Counted from the first letter of the stretch, positions 15,692 to 24,962 are shown. The stretch: 64,000 nt of DNA from Nonomuraea soli (GCF_013761175.1 NZ_JACDUR010000005.1:716970-780969); one strand, 5' to 3'. A program made the numbers and translations. The notes: generated by a model not told the origin, from the sequence alone.

Positions 15692-16168
15692 TCAGCCCCT
15701 GAGACGCTCAATCAGCAGCTTGTGTACCAGGTCGGGCACGAGACCCGAGACGTCGCCGCCGTAGCGGGCGATTTCCTTCACTCTGCTGGAGCTCAGGAAA
15801 GAGTATTCGGGGTTGGTCGGCATGAACAACGTCTCCACGCCGGACAACCGGTAGTTGAGCTGCGCCATCTGCAGCTCGTAGTCGAAGTCGCTGACGACCC
15901 GGATGCCCTTGACGATGGCCGGGATGTCGTTGTCCTTGCAGAAGTCGACCAGCAGGCCGTGGAACTTCTCGACCTTGACGTTGGGGTACTCGCGGGTCAC
16001 GGTCTGAAGGATCTCGATCCGCTCGTCGACCGTGAACAGGCTGCTCTTCTCGATGTTGATAAGCACGGCGACGGTCACCTCGTCATACAACTTGGCCGCA
16101 CGGCCGATGATGTCGAGGTGGCCGTTGGTGATGGGGTCGAAGGACCCCGGGCAGACCACGCGTCGCAA
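15692..16168 (-). CDS. coaD: Phosphopantetheine adenylyltransferase
   Basis: A 158-residue nucleotidyltransferase that joins ATP and 4'-phosphopantetheine to dephospho-CoA, the fourth step of CoA synthesis. The N-terminus VCPGSFDPITNGH has the (T/N)xGH nucleotide-binding motif, KGIR follows at about residue 88, and SFLSSSRVKEIA near residue 125 is the second signature. Length is standard. It starts 15 nt after the stop of rsmD, the usual rsmD-coaD pairing. Confidence 0.97.
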   Translation of the reverse strand: MRRVVCPGSFDPITNGHLDIIGRAAKLYDEVTVAVLINIEKSSLFTVDERIEILQTVTREYPNVKVEKFHGLLVDFCKDNDIPAIVKGIRVVSDFDYELQMAQLNYRLSGVETLFMPTNPEYSFLSSSRVKEIARYGGDVSGLVPDLVHKLLIERLRG

Positions 16169-16183
16169 AACGCCTCCCCGGTT

Positions 16184-16747
16184 CTAAGGGTTCCCGGCGG
16201 CGCGACCGTACCAAACGGCCGCTTCGCCGTAACGACGGACCCTCTCCTCTACGTACCCACTCGGCCAGACCAGGTCGTCTCCCCTGCTCTCGCGTTCGTA
16301 GGCGATCACGGCCTCGGGCGCCAGCCAGCCGTTGTCGCGCAGCAGCTCCAGCACCTCTCCTGTGTTGCCCGCGGCGTACGGCGGATCGGCGAAGACGATG
16401 TCGTACGGCTCGGCGCACGGCTTGGCGATCACCCGCTCGACCTTGTCGGCCACCACCCGCGCCTCCCGGCCGAAGCCGAGCGTCGCGATGTTGGCCTTGA
16501 TCGTGCGGACCGCCCTCTGGTCGGCCTCCACCAGCAGGGCGTGCGCGGCGCCGCGGGAGACCGCCTCCAGGCCGATCGCCCCCGACCCGGAGTACAGGTC
16601 GAGGAAACGCACCCCCTCCAGCCCCTGGAGCGAGTCGAGCGTCGAGAAGATCCCCTCTCGGGCACGGTCGCTGGTGGGCCTGGTCGCCTTGCCGGGCGGC
16701 GCCTGGATCCGCCGCCCTCCGGCGCTCCCCGCGATGATCCGACTCAT
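16184..16747 (-). CDS. rsmD: 16S rRNA (guanine-966 N2)-methyltransferase RsmD
   Basis: A 187-residue SAM-dependent methyltransferase. The N-terminus MSRIIAGSAGGRRI is characteristic, followed by RPTSDRAREGIFSTL, the SAM-binding LDLYSGSGAIGLEAVSRG and the catalytic DPPY (about residue 119). It methylates G966 of 16S rRNA. The ATG at 16747 is chosen because the family begins there and GAGG lies upstream, although the frame is open further. About 250 bp without a gene separate it from recG. Confidence 0.95.
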   Translation of the reverse strand: MSRIIAGSAGGRRIQAPPGKATRPTSDRAREGIFSTLDSLQGLEGVRFLDLYSGSGAIGLEAVSRGAAHALLVEADQRAVRTIKANIATLGFGREARVVADKVERVIAKPCAEPYDIVFADPPYAAGNTGEVLELLRDNGWLAPEAVIAYERESRGDDLVWPSGYVEERVRRYGEAAVWYGRAAGNP

Positions 16748-17001
16748 GCCTCCATCCTCGCAGGTCAAGAGTGGACAAGTGTCGGCCTCGTATGCGCAAG
16801 GGTGATTCACAACGCCACCCCGGACCCGCATGATGATGACTGCGGCCTTCGAGGTGACCCACAGGGAGGCCGCCCGGCGTGATCGTGAGCCCTTCCGCAC
16901 GCCGGAACCCTCGGCACCTGACCCGAGGGTGGGCCCAGGCGGGGACGGCATTCGGGGGGAGGCCGTCCCCGCAGCTGGGCACTTGCCCGGCTGCGGAGCT
17001 C

Positions 17002-19185
17002 TCAGGTCTTCTCCAGGTAGTCGGCCTTCTCGTCGCGCAGCAGCCGGTCGATCTCGGCCCGCAGCCCGGAGTGCCCCTTCATCTCAGGATCCTTGCGCAG
17101 CAGCTCCAGCGCCTCGGCTCTCGCCGCCTCGATGACGTCTTCGTCGCGCAGCAGCTGCAGCAGCTTCAGCGACGACCGCTTGCCCGACTGGGCCGCGCCC
17201 AGCACGTCGCCTTCGCGCCGCTGCTCCAGGTCGACCCTGGACAGCTCGAACCCGTCGAGGGTGGCGGCGACGGCGTCGAGCCTGGCCCTGGCGGGAGAGT
17301 TCTCGGCGAACTCGGTCACCAGCAGGCACAGGCCGGGCAGTCCGCCTCGGCCGACCCGGCCGCGTAGCTGGTGGAGCTGCGAGACGCCGAACCGGTCGGC
17401 GTCCATGATGACCATGACCGAGGAGTTGGGCACGTCGACTCCCACCTCGATGACGGTCGTGGCAACCAGCACGTCGACCTCGCCGCGCGAGAACGCCTTC
17501 ATGATCGCGTCCTTCTCCTCCGGCGGCAGCTTGCCGTGGAGGACCGCGACCCGCAGGCCGCGCAGGGGGCCGCTCGCGAGCAGCTCGGCGACCTCCAGGA
17601 CCGCCAGCGGCGGACGCCGGTCGTCGCCGCCGGCGGCCGCCGACAGGTCGCCCTCGTCGCCCTCGAGGTCGCCGATGCGCGGGCAGACGATGTAGGCCTG
17701 GCGGCCCAGCCCGACCTCCTCGCGCACCCGCTCCCAGGTGCGGTCGAGGTAGTGGGGCTTGTCGGCGGCGGGCACGACGTGCGAGGTGATCGGCGCCCGG
17801 CCCGAGGGCAGCTGCGACAGCGTGGAGACCTCGAGGTCGCCGAAGACGGTCATGGCGACCGTGCGCGGGATCGGGGTGGCGGTCATGACCAGCACGTGGG
17901 GCCGTCCGCCCGACACCTTCTCGCGCAGCGCGTCGCGCTGCTCGACGCCGAAGCGGTGCTGCTCGTCGACGACGACCAGGCCGAGCTCGGCGAACTGCAC
18001 GTGTTCCTGCAGCAGCGCGTGGGTGCCGACCACGATGCCCGCGGCGCCCGAGGCGGCGTCGAGCAGGGCCGAGCGGCGGGCGGCGGCGCCCATGGAGCCG
18101 GTGAGCAGGCCGACGGTGGTGCCGCCGAACATGCCACCGGCGGCCAGGTCGCCGAGCATGGCGCTGATGGAGCGGTGGTGCTGCTGGGCCAGGACCTCGG
18201 TGGGGGCCAGGAGCACGGCCTGGCCGCCGGAGTCGACGACCTGCAGCATGGCGCGCAGCGCGACCACGGTCTTGCCTGCGCCCACCTCGCCCTGGAGCAG
18301 CCGGTGCATGGGGTGCTCCAGGGCCAGGTCGCGCGCGATCTCCTCGCCAACGGCCGACTGGCCCTCGGTGAGGTTCCACGGCAGGCGCTCGTCGAACTGG
18401 TCGAGCAGCCCTCCCTCGATCCTGGGCCGCGCCTTGGCCGGCCAGGAGGTGGCGGCGATGCGCCGCTGCAGCAGCACCGCCTGCAGCACGAACGCCTCGT
18501 CGAACTTCAGCCGCTCGCGCGACCTGGTCACGTCGCCGAAGTCGCGCGGCCGGTGGATGGCCTCCAGCGCCTCGGCCAGCGGCATCAGCCGGTGGCGGGC
18601 GCGCACCTCGGCGGGCAGCGGATCGTCGAGGGGTCCGAGCGTGTCGAGCACCACGCCGATCGCCCGCCTGATCACCCAGGGCGTCAGGTCCTTGCCCGCC
18701 GGATAGATCGGCACCGGCGCGTTGGCGAACTCCTCGGCCGACGCGGAGCCCGTCTCCTCCTCGAAGAGCTCGAACTCGGGGTGGGCCAGCTGCCAGCGCG
18801 GGTGGGCGCGCGAGCCGAACTGCCCGACCTTCCCGGCGAACATGCCGCGCCTGCCCGGCTTGAGCCGCGACTCGGCGACGTGGGAACCCTTGCCGAAGAA
18901 CGACAGGTAGATCTTCGCGCGGTTGCCGTCGACCACCTCGACCTCGAGCCAGGTGCCGCCGCGGTTGCGCATGGGTTTGCGCATCAGCCTGGTCACCTCG
19001 CCCACGACGGTGACGTGCTCGTCGACCTCGAGGGCGTCGATCGCGGTCAGCTCGCCGCGCTCGGCGTAGCGGCGTGGGTAGTGGCGCAACAGATCGCCGA
19101 CCGTCTCCAGCTCCAGCACCGACTGCAGGAGCTTGGCGGTCTTGGGGTCGAGCGCCTTCCCGAGCGGCTCGTCAAAACGACTCAC
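17002..19185 (-). CDS. recG: ATP-dependent DNA helicase RecG
   Basis: A 727-residue helicase that remodels stalled forks and Holliday junctions. An OB-fold wedge domain lies near residues 50-160, followed by a superfamily 2 helicase core with Walker A GEVGAGKT (about 300), VVDEQHRFG (DEQH box) and TATPIPRT, then motif VI QLRGRVGRGG. The GTG at 19185 (VSRFDEPLGKALDPKT) is the likely start; no strong ribosome-binding site is visible. It lies 37 nt downstream of the FakA-like gene, the usual actinobacterial order. Confidence 0.96.
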   Translation of the reverse strand: MSRFDEPLGKALDPKTAKLLQSVLELETVGDLLRHYPRRYAERGELTAIDALEVDEHVTVVGEVTRLMRKPMRNRGGTWLEVEVVDGNRAKIYLSFFGKGSHVAESRLKPGRRGMFAGKVGQFGSRAHPRWQLAHPEFELFEEETGSASAEEFANAPVPIYPAGKDLTPWVIRRAIGVVLDTLGPLDDPLPAEVRARHRLMPLAEALEAIHRPRDFGDVTRSRERLKFDEAFVLQAVLLQRRIAATSWPAKARPRIEGGLLDQFDERLPWNLTEGQSAVGEEIARDLALEHPMHRLLQGEVGAGKTVVALRAMLQVVDSGGQAVLLAPTEVLAQQHHRSISAMLGDLAAGGMFGGTTVGLLTGSMGAAARRSALLDAASGAAGIVVGTHALLQEHVQFAELGLVVVDEQHRFGVEQRDALREKVSGGRPHVLVMTATPIPRTVAMTVFGDLEVSTLSQLPSGRAPITSHVVPAADKPHYLDRTWERVREEVGLGRQAYIVCPRIGDLEGDEGDLSAAAGGDDRRPPLAVLEVAELLASGPLRGLRVAVLHGKLPPEEKDAIMKAFSRGEVDVLVATTVIEVGVDVPNSSVMVIMDADRFGVSQLHQLRGRVGRGGLPGLCLLVTEFAENSPARARLDAVAATLDGFELSRVDLEQRREGDVLGAAQSGKRSSLKLLQLLRDEDVIEAARAEALELLRKDPEMKGHSGLRAEIDRLLRDEKADYLEKT

Positions 19186-19222
19186 GCAGTCCGTTCTACC
19201 GTGCCCGGCCGACAGGAACGCC

Positions 19223-20758
19223 CTACTCCACACCGATGAGCAACGGGTATCCGCCCTGACCGCCCTCGTAGACGACCACCTCGACCAGCGGCCCGAGGTG
19301 GTCGGCGACCGCCGGGGCCAGAGAAGGCGGCGCGTCCTTGCCGGTGACCAGCGTCACCAGCTCGCCGCCGCCCGCCACCATGCGCTGCACCAGGCGCATG
19401 CAAAGCTCGCCGAGATCGGGGCCGAGGTCCACCACGTCGCCGTCGATCAGCCCCAGCACGTCGCCGGGGCGGCACACGCCCACGCTGGTCATCGCCTGGC
19501 GGTCGGCGACGGTGACGTGGCCGTACCTGGTGTGCCCGGCGGCGTCGGTCATCGCCACCACGTCGTCGTCGAAGCGCCGCAGCGGGTCGTGGACGGCCAG
19601 CGCGGCCAGTCCCTGCACGGTCGCCTTGGTGGGCAGGACGCTGACCACCACGCCGTCCTCGCGGGCGATCTCCGCCGCCGCGATGGCCACCGCGCGCACG
19701 CCCTCGTCGTTGGGGAGCACCGCGACCTCGTCGCCCGCGTCCCTGATCGCCGCCAGCATCGCGGGAAGCGGCGGCGAGGTGCCGGGCTCGCGCCTGACCA
19801 CGACGGCCCCCGCCTCCTCGAACAGCGCCGCGATGCCGTCGCCCGCGGCCACGGCCACCACGCCGCGCCCGGCGTTGCCGCGGTGGGTGCGCTCGGCCAG
19901 GTAGGTCACCCTGATGCGGTGCGGGCGGCCCACGCGCAGCCCGGCCTCGATCGCCTGGCCGGCGTCGTCGCAGTGCACGTGCACGTTCCACAGCCCGTCG
20001 CCGCCGACGATCACCAGCGAGTCGCCCATCCCGTCGAGCTCGTCGCGCAGGTTGCCCAGCGACGGCGCGTCGAGCAGGTACATGACCTCGTATCCCGCGC
20101 CGGCCTCGGTCATCGGCACCACGGGCGCGGTCGGCGCGGGCACCTCGTAGCGCCGCGGCCCCGACCCGGTCAGCACCGACACGAGGGTGTCCAGGATGAT
20201 CGCCAGGCCCGCCCCTCCCGCGTCGACGACGCCGCTGCGGGCCAGGACCTCCAGCTGCGCGGGTGTACGGCTGAGCGCCGACCGCGCCTCCGCCGCCGCG
20301 CATCTGGCGACCTCCTCGAGGTCACCTTCAAGATCTCGTACGGCCACCGCCACGGCTTCGAGGACGCTCAGCACGGTGCCCTCGACGGGCCTGGCCACCG
20401 CCCCGCGCGCCAGCTCCGCGCCCCTCACCAGCGCGCCACGCAGGTCGGATTCGCCGTTCTTCAGCACCTCGGCCAGCCCGCGCAGCGCCTGGCTGACGAT
20501 CACTCCCGAGTTGCCGCGCGCGCCCACCAGCGCGCCGTACGACAGCGTCTGCCACACGACGGCCGCGTCGACGTCGTCGGGAAGCGACTCCACGGCCTCC
20601 GCGGCCGACAACATCGTCATGTGCAGGTTCGTGCCCGTGTCGCCGTCGGCGACGGGGAAGACGTTGAGCGCGTCGATCTCCGCCCTGGCCCGGCCCAGCG
20701 TGTCAGCCGACAGCCTGGCCCAGCGCCGCACCGCGGGCGGGTCGAGAACCGTGCTCAC
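19223..20758 (-). CDS. fakA: DhaL/DegV-type fatty acid kinase subunit (FakA family)
   Basis: A 511-residue protein of the FakA/YloV family, starting at GTG (VSTVLDPPAVRRW). The N-terminal DhaL domain has VADGDTGTN (about residue 40) and GARGNSGVI, which bind ATP and metals; it phosphorylates fatty acids carried by a FakB protein. The middle contains GVVDAGGAGL, and the C-terminal part has the DegV-like region ending YPLLIGVE. It faces rpmB across a 209-bp divergent promoter region and is followed by recG, a conserved neighbourhood. The FakA assignment rests on domain order and context; no FakB is present here. Confidence 0.88.
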   Translation of the reverse strand: MSTVLDPPAVRRWARLSADTLGRARAEIDALNVFPVADGDTGTNLHMTMLSAAEAVESLPDDVDAAVVWQTLSYGALVGARGNSGVIVSQALRGLAEVLKNGESDLRGALVRGAELARGAVARPVEGTVLSVLEAVAVAVRDLEGDLEEVARCAAAEARSALSRTPAQLEVLARSGVVDAGGAGLAIILDTLVSVLTGSGPRRYEVPAPTAPVVPMTEAGAGYEVMYLLDAPSLGNLRDELDGMGDSLVIVGGDGLWNVHVHCDDAGQAIEAGLRVGRPHRIRVTYLAERTHRGNAGRGVVAVAAGDGIAALFEEAGAVVVRREPGTSPPLPAMLAAIRDAGDEVAVLPNDEGVRAVAIAAAEIAREDGVVVSVLPTKATVQGLAALAVHDPLRRFDDDVVAMTDAAGHTRYGHVTVADRQAMTSVGVCRPGDVLGLIDGDVVDLGPDLGELCMRLVQRMVAGGGELVTLVTGKDAPPSLAPAVADHLGPLVEVVVYEGGQGGYPLLIGVE

Positions 20759-20967
20759 TCTCGCGCGCTCCTCGGTGTGCGGTATCTTTGATGTCAGGAG
20801 AATATCCCCACGAACCGGGCCCTGTTGAGTAGCTCCGCCGAGCTCGCGTGGCACCCATCCGTCCGGATCGGATATCCTCGACTAGCTCGCCGGTTGTCCC
20901 GGCATGCCCTCCGCAAGGCCAAGCATCAGCGGAACGGGCTATATCGACTGTTTGAAGGAGCGATACC

Positions 20968-21153
20968 GTGGCTTCCGTCTGCGATGTCTGCGCCAAGGGC
21001 CCGACCTTCGGCAACAACATCTCCCACTCCCACCGCCGCACCCGTCGCCGGTGGAACCCGAACATCCAGACCGTTCGCGCGGTCGTCGGCGGCACGCCGA
21101 AGAAGCTGAACGTCTGCACCTCGTGCATCAAGGCCGGCAAGGTCACCCGCTAG
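20968..21153 (+). CDS. rpmB: 50S ribosomal protein bL28
   Basis: A 61-residue ribosomal protein (MASVCDVCAKGPTFGNN) with CDVC and CTSC cysteine pairs, the zinc-binding form of bL28, and the typical ISHSHRRTRRRWNPN stretch. GAAGGAGCG lies 7-8 nt before the ATG. A strong terminator follows 17 nt after the stop. Confidence 0.97.
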   Translation: MASVCDVCAKGPTFGNNISHSHRRTRRRWNPNIQTVRAVVGGTPKKLNVCTSCIKAGKVTR

Positions 21154-21170
21154 GGTCTTCAGCGAGGCGA

Positions 21171-21196
21171 AGCCCGGCGCACCCCGCCGGGCTTTT
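21171..21196 (+). terminator. Rho-independent terminator of rpmB
   Basis: AGCCCGGCG (21171-21179) pairs with CGCCGGGCT (21185-21193) around a 5-nt loop, followed by TTTT. It is a strong classical terminator. Confidence 0.9.
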
Positions 21197-21199
21197 GTC

Positions 21200-21469
21200 A
21201 TGCCCATGACCAGGAAGCTCCTCGCCGTCCTGGCCGTCGTCGCCGCGCTGCTCGCGGCGTTGTGGGCCATCGGACTCCTCTACACCGGGCCCAGCGAGTT
21301 CGCCACCTTCGGCCACACTTGTGTGCACGGTCTGGGCTGCCCGGAGTTCGACGCGCAGGGCGCCTTCACCGGCTTCGCCCAGCCGCTCTGGGCGAAGCTC
21401 ACCGGCGTCGCGCTGGGTGCGATGGCCGCGGGCGCGATCGTCTGGATCGTGCGGGGCAAGCGGCCCTGA
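21200..21469 (+). CDS. Small two-helix membrane protein
   Basis: An 89-residue protein with a hydrophobic N-terminal helix (LLAVLAVVAALLAALWAIGLL), an extracytoplasmic middle with two cysteines (HTCVHGLGCPEF) that may form a disulphide, and a C-terminal helix (LTGVALGAMAAGAIVWIV). The function is unknown. It starts only 4 nt after the rpmB terminator and has no clear ribosome-binding site, so expression may depend on read-through. The convergent thiD gene ends 32 nt after it. Confidence 0.65.
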   Translation: MPMTRKLLAVLAVVAALLAALWAIGLLYTGPSEFATFGHTCVHGLGCPEFDAQGAFTGFAQPLWAKLTGVALGAMAAGAIVWIVRGKRP

Positions 21470-21501
21470 CGGCGAGTGGGCGGAGGTCCTGGCGGGTGGG
21501 C

Positions 21502-22296
21502 CTAGCGCCACTTCCAGGCGTGGTCGACCGGGCCGATGCCGCCGCCGAGCGGGAAACCGAGCCCGATCGCCCCCGTGACGTACTCCTTGGCCTTGCCCAC
21601 CGCTCCCGGCACGTCGTCGCCCAGCGCCAGATGCGAGGCGATCGCCGATGCCAGCGTGCAACCCGTGCCGTGGGTGTGCCGGTTGTCGAGCCGCTCGGCC
21701 CTGAACAGGTGTTCCTGGTCACCGTCGGTGAGCAGGTCGACCGGCTCACCCGGCAGATGGCCGCCCTTGATGAGCGCCCAGCGCGGCCCCAGCTCCAGCA
21801 CGGCGTCTGCGGCGCGCCGCAGGTCGGTCTCCGACTCGACGCGCACGCCCGTGAGCTGCTCGACCTCCCACAAATTGGGCGTGACGACCGTCGCCACCGG
21901 CAGCAGCAGCGTCTTGACCGTGTCGACCGCCTCGGGGGCCAGCAGCGGGTCGCCGTGCTTGGAGACGCCCACGGGATCGACCACGACGGGCGCGGGATAG
22001 GCGGCCAGCGCGGTGGCGACCGTCTCCACGAGCACGGGAGAGGCCAGCATGCCGGTCTTGATCGCCTGTGCCCCGATGTCGCCGAGCACCGAGTCGAGCT
22101 GCGCGCGCACGGCCTCGGGAGGCAGCTCCCAGTAGCCCTGGACACCCAGGGAGTTCTGCGCGGTGACGGCGGCGATGACGCTCATGCCGTGCACGCCCAG
22201 AGCCAGCATGGTCTTGAGGTCGGCCTGGATGCCCGCGCCTCCGCCGGAGTCGGATCCGGCGACGGTCAGAACACGTGGAGGGGTACGAAGCGACAC
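21502..22296 (-). CDS. thiD: Hydroxymethylpyrimidine/phosphomethylpyrimidine kinase ThiD
   Basis: A 264-residue PfkB/ribokinase-type enzyme that phosphorylates HMP and HMP-P in thiamine synthesis. The substrate loop GSDSGGGAGIQAD comes near the N-terminus, KTGMLAS and VVDPVGVSKHGDPLL in the middle, and the anion-hole motif THGTGCTLASAIA near residue 212. The GTG at 22296 (VSLRTPPRVLTVAGS) is chosen because family homology starts there. It begins 5 nt after the stop of the membrane protein gene at 22302. No TPP riboswitch is apparent upstream. Confidence 0.95.
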   Translation of the reverse strand: MSLRTPPRVLTVAGSDSGGGAGIQADLKTMLALGVHGMSVIAAVTAQNSLGVQGYWELPPEAVRAQLDSVLGDIGAQAIKTGMLASPVLVETVATALAAYPAPVVVDPVGVSKHGDPLLAPEAVDTVKTLLLPVATVVTPNLWEVEQLTGVRVESETDLRRAADAVLELGPRWALIKGGHLPGEPVDLLTDGDQEHLFRAERLDNRHTHGTGCTLASAIASHLALGDDVPGAVGKAKEYVTGAIGLGFPLGGGIGPVDHAWKWR

Positions 22297-22301
22297 GCTT
22301 C

Positions 22302-23618
22302 CTATCCCATCACACACTCCGCGCCGACCACGCCACAGGTCTCGGGCTCCTCCGCCTGGCCGTACGCACTGACGGTCACCGTGGCCTGCCCGCCCTCGGG
22401 CAGCTCGCCGGGCAGGTCGAGGATGAGCAGGTCGCCGTCCTGGGTCCAGTTGGCCCCGGCCACGTCGAAGACGTCTCCGGAGACCGGGACGGTGACGGTG
22501 GCGGCGCTCAGCGGCGTGCCGGTGTGGTTGGTCACCGACACCTCGGCGGTGTAGCCGCGCCTGCCCTGCTCCAGGAGGTCGAAGGTGACACCGACCTGGC
22601 TGCTGCTCTGCCGTCCGAAGGTGTCGGTGGTCGGCTCGACCGTGGGCCGGCTGTCCGCGCCCGGGTCGTCCTGGAAGATGGGAGCGTCCTCCTCCTCGGT
22701 GGAGGTGGGCTCGGCGGTCGGCGAGGCGTCCGGGAAGTCCGGGGAGGGCTCGCTGACCGGGCGCTGGGTCTGTTTCAGCCTGCTCTTGGTGGGCGTGGGC
22801 CTGGCCGGGCGCGGTGTGGTCGTACGGCCCGGCGTGCGCGCGGTCGGTGACTCCTCCGACTCCGGGGTCTGGTCCGCCTCGGTCTGGGGGCTCTCGTCGG
22901 CCGCGCCGGAATCGGAGACGGTCGGCATGGGCTGGCCCGAGGCCGCCTGGCAGGAGTCGCCCGTGCACTCGGCGGGCGCCGACGAGCTCATCATCCGCAC
23001 GCCGACCACGGAGCCGCCGAGCACCACCGCGACCGCGGCCACGGCCAGCAGGGCCGCCTTGCCCCTGCCCTGAGCGCCTCCGGGCGGCCGGCCGCCGGAA
23101 CGGGGGCGACGCCGTCCGCGCCTGCGACCTTCGTCGTCAGGGAGTTCCTCGCCTCCGGACCAGCCCGAGTCGTCGTTGCTCCAGCCGGAGCCCAGGAAGG
23201 CGGTCTGGGTCTCCGCCCACGCCGGGACGGGCGCTCCGGCGACCTTGACGTCGCCGGGCTCGGGGGGCGGGGCGTTGAAGGAGGCCCGCTGGTCCCAGGG
23301 GACCTCGGCGCTCTCCTCCCCCTGACGGGGGCCCTGCTGATGCGCCTGATGGCGGCTCTCCTGCGGAGGCAGGTGGTAGGGCTGCTCCGGGGCAGGCCTG
23401 GCCCATTGGCCGGTCACCGCCGGCCGGTCGGGCGGTTGCGGCCATGCGGGCTGAGGAGCGGGCTGAGGAGCGGGCTGCTGGGGGTCGGGCCGTTCGGCCG
23501 GCCAGAACGCCCCTGTCGAGACGGCTTCCTCCGACCAGGACCACGAGGCCCTCGGATCGGTCTGATCCGCCCCACGCTGATATTCGCTCTCCGATCCACC
23601 GCTGCCGTGGCGGCCCAT
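22302..23618 (-). CDS. Membrane-anchored protein with CBM2-like extracellular domain
   Basis: A 438-residue protein. Residues 1 to about 180 are cytoplasmic, Pro/Gln-rich and disordered, with short repeats such as QPAPQPA. A single transmembrane helix lies near 183-205 (ALLAVAAVAVVLGGSVVGV). An outside Pro/Thr/Glu/Ser-rich linker follows, and the last 120 residues (SQVGVTFDLLEQGRRGYTAEVSVTNHT...) have beta-sandwich character similar to carbohydrate-binding module family 2, with VSVTNHTGTPLSAATVTVP as the best match. It may be a surface adhesin or sensor (inference). The C-terminal CGVVGAEC could form a disulphide. Confidence 0.75.
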   Translation of the reverse strand: MGRHGSGGSESEYQRGADQTDPRASWSWSEEAVSTGAFWPAERPDPQQPAPQPAPQPAWPQPPDRPAVTGQWARPAPEQPYHLPPQESRHQAHQQGPRQGEESAEVPWDQRASFNAPPPEPGDVKVAGAPVPAWAETQTAFLGSGWSNDDSGWSGGEELPDDEGRRRGRRRPRSGGRPPGGAQGRGKAALLAVAAVAVVLGGSVVGVRMMSSSAPAECTGDSCQAASGQPMPTVSDSGAADESPQTEADQTPESEESPTARTPGRTTTPRPARPTPTKSRLKQTQRPVSEPSPDFPDASPTAEPTSTEEEDAPIFQDDPGADSRPTVEPTTDTFGRQSSSQVGVTFDLLEQGRRGYTAEVSVTNHTGTPLSAATVTVPVSGDVFDVAGANWTQDGDLLILDLPGELPEGGQATVTVSAYGQAEEPETCGVVGAECVMG

Positions 23619-23709
23619 AGTCGCCCTTTCTGCCGGGTACAGTGGCCGCCAAACTTCATAACACCTTTACTACGCCTTTGTCACAACTTTCTCGCCTGTC
23701 ACGCGAGAG

Positions 23710-24711
23710 TCATGACATGTCAGGCCCGAAGTGATCCCAGCCCCGCGCGGGCGCGACACGCCCAGCGACCTGCACTCCCTCGCCCTCGACGACCCTGCCT
23801 GCAACGTTCCAGCCAGGCGTGAGGCATATGTCACTCGGAAAGACCGCCGCGAGCGCGTGGTCCTCCCCTCCGGCCAGCACCCAGTCGAGCGGGTCGGCCC
23901 CCACCTCGGCCGCGGCCCGGACCACCGCGTCGCCGGCCCGCAGCAGCTCGGGGTCGAGCACGATGCCCACCGCGCTGGCCGCCGCGATGTGCCCGAGATC
24001 CTGCACCAGACCGTCGCTGACGTCGAGCATCGCGGTCGCGCCCAGCCGCGCGGCCTCGGGTCCTGACGCGTACGGCGGGCGGGGCCGGCGATGCACCTCG
24101 ACGGCCTCGCCCGAGGCGTCCCCGCCGTACTTCTCCAGCAGGGCCAGCCCGGCCGCCGAATACCCCAGCAGCCCGCTCACCGCCACGACCTGCCCCGGCC
24201 TGGCCCCCGAGCGCAGCACGGGAGCCCGCCCCTCCAGGTCGCCCATGACGGTCACGCCCAGCACGACCAGCGGGCAGCGGGTGATGTCGCCGCCCGCCAC
24301 GCTCGCCCCCACCAGCGCGCACTCGTCGCGCAGCCCGTCGGTCAGCGCCTCCAGCCATTCGACGGGCAGATCGGCGGGCAGCCCGAGCCCGACCACGATG
24401 GCGGTCGGCACGGCGCCCATGGCGGCCGCGTCGGCCAGGTTCTGGGCCGCGGCCTTCCGGCCGATGTCGTACCCGCTGGACCAATCGCGGCGAAAGTGCC
24501 TACCCTCGATCAACAGATCAGTTGACACGACGACACGCCCATCGGAGGCGCTGATCATCGCAGCATCGTCACCGGGACCGACCAGGACCGGCGCGCCTTG
24601 CGGCAGACGAGCGGTAATGCGGCCTATAGCACCAAATTCGCCAATATTTCCAACTGTGATGACGCACCTCCAACAGGCAACAGGGTACGGTGGCCCTTCG
24701 GCGTGATCCAA
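23710..24711 (-). CDS. thiL: Thiamine-monophosphate kinase ThiL
   Basis: Phosphorylates thiamine monophosphate to the active diphosphate. Family features are GEFGAIGRI at the start, VGPGDDAAMI (Mg-ATP binding), STDLLIEGRHFRRDW, KAAAQNLADAAAMGA and MLDVSDGL. The start is unclear: homology begins at ITVGNIGEFG, yet no ATG, GTG or TTG occurs there. The nearest canonical start is TTG at 24711, used here, without a ribosome-binding site. A good GGAGG stands 6 nt in front of an ATC codon at 24660, so initiation at ATC is possible and would give 316 residues. The gene is divergent from the Lrp-domain gene, whose start is only 18 nt away. Confidence 0.9.
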   Translation of the reverse strand: MDHAEGPPYPVACWRCVITVGNIGEFGAIGRITARLPQGAPVLVGPGDDAAMISASDGRVVVSTDLLIEGRHFRRDWSSGYDIGRKAAAQNLADAAAMGAVPTAIVVGLGLPADLPVEWLEALTDGLRDECALVGASVAGGDITRCPLVVLGVTVMGDLEGRAPVLRSGARPGQVVAVSGLLGYSAAGLALLEKYGGDASGEAVEVHRRPRPPYASGPEAARLGATAMLDVSDGLVQDLGHIAAASAVGIVLDPELLRAGDAVVRAAAEVGADPLDWVLAGGEDHALAAVFPSDICLTPGWNVAGRVVEGEGVQVAGRVAPARGWDHFGPDMS

Positions 24712-24728
24712 TTGCCCGGGAGGACGCA

Positions 24729-24962
24729 ATGGTGCAGGCCTACATCCTGATTCAGACCGAGGTTGGCAAGGCGGCCGACGTGGCCAGAGAGATCGCCGCG
24801 ATCCAGGGGGTCACGCAGGCCGAGGACGTCACCGGCCCGTACGACGTGATCGTGCGCGCCGAGGCCAGGAACGTGGACGAACTCGGCAAACTCGTCGTCG
24901 CCCAGATCCAGGCCGTGGACGGCATCACCCGCACTCTGACGTGCCCTATCGTGCACATATGA
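24729..24962 (+). CDS. Lrp/AsnC ligand-binding (RAM) domain protein
   Basis: A 77-residue stand-alone RAM domain (MVQAYILIQTEVGKAADVAREI) with the typical VTGPYDVIVRAEARNVDEL segment. Such domains sense amino acids and form oligomers in Lrp-type regulators, but this one has no DNA-binding half, so it cannot act as a repressor alone. GGAGG lies 5 nt before the ATG. The stop overlaps the next start (ATGA). The same gene beside DUF3515 and thiL is, to my knowledge, common in actinobacteria. Confidence 0.92.
   Translation: MVQAYILIQTEVGKAADVAREIAAIQGVTQAEDVTGPYDVIVRAEARNVDELGKLVVAQIQAVDGITRTLTCPIVHI

Noticed and set aside
20759..20967. Riboswitch or leader RNA upstream of rpmB, thiD or leuC
   Set aside because: No TPP, leucine-leader or other recognised conserved RNA element could be seen in these gaps.
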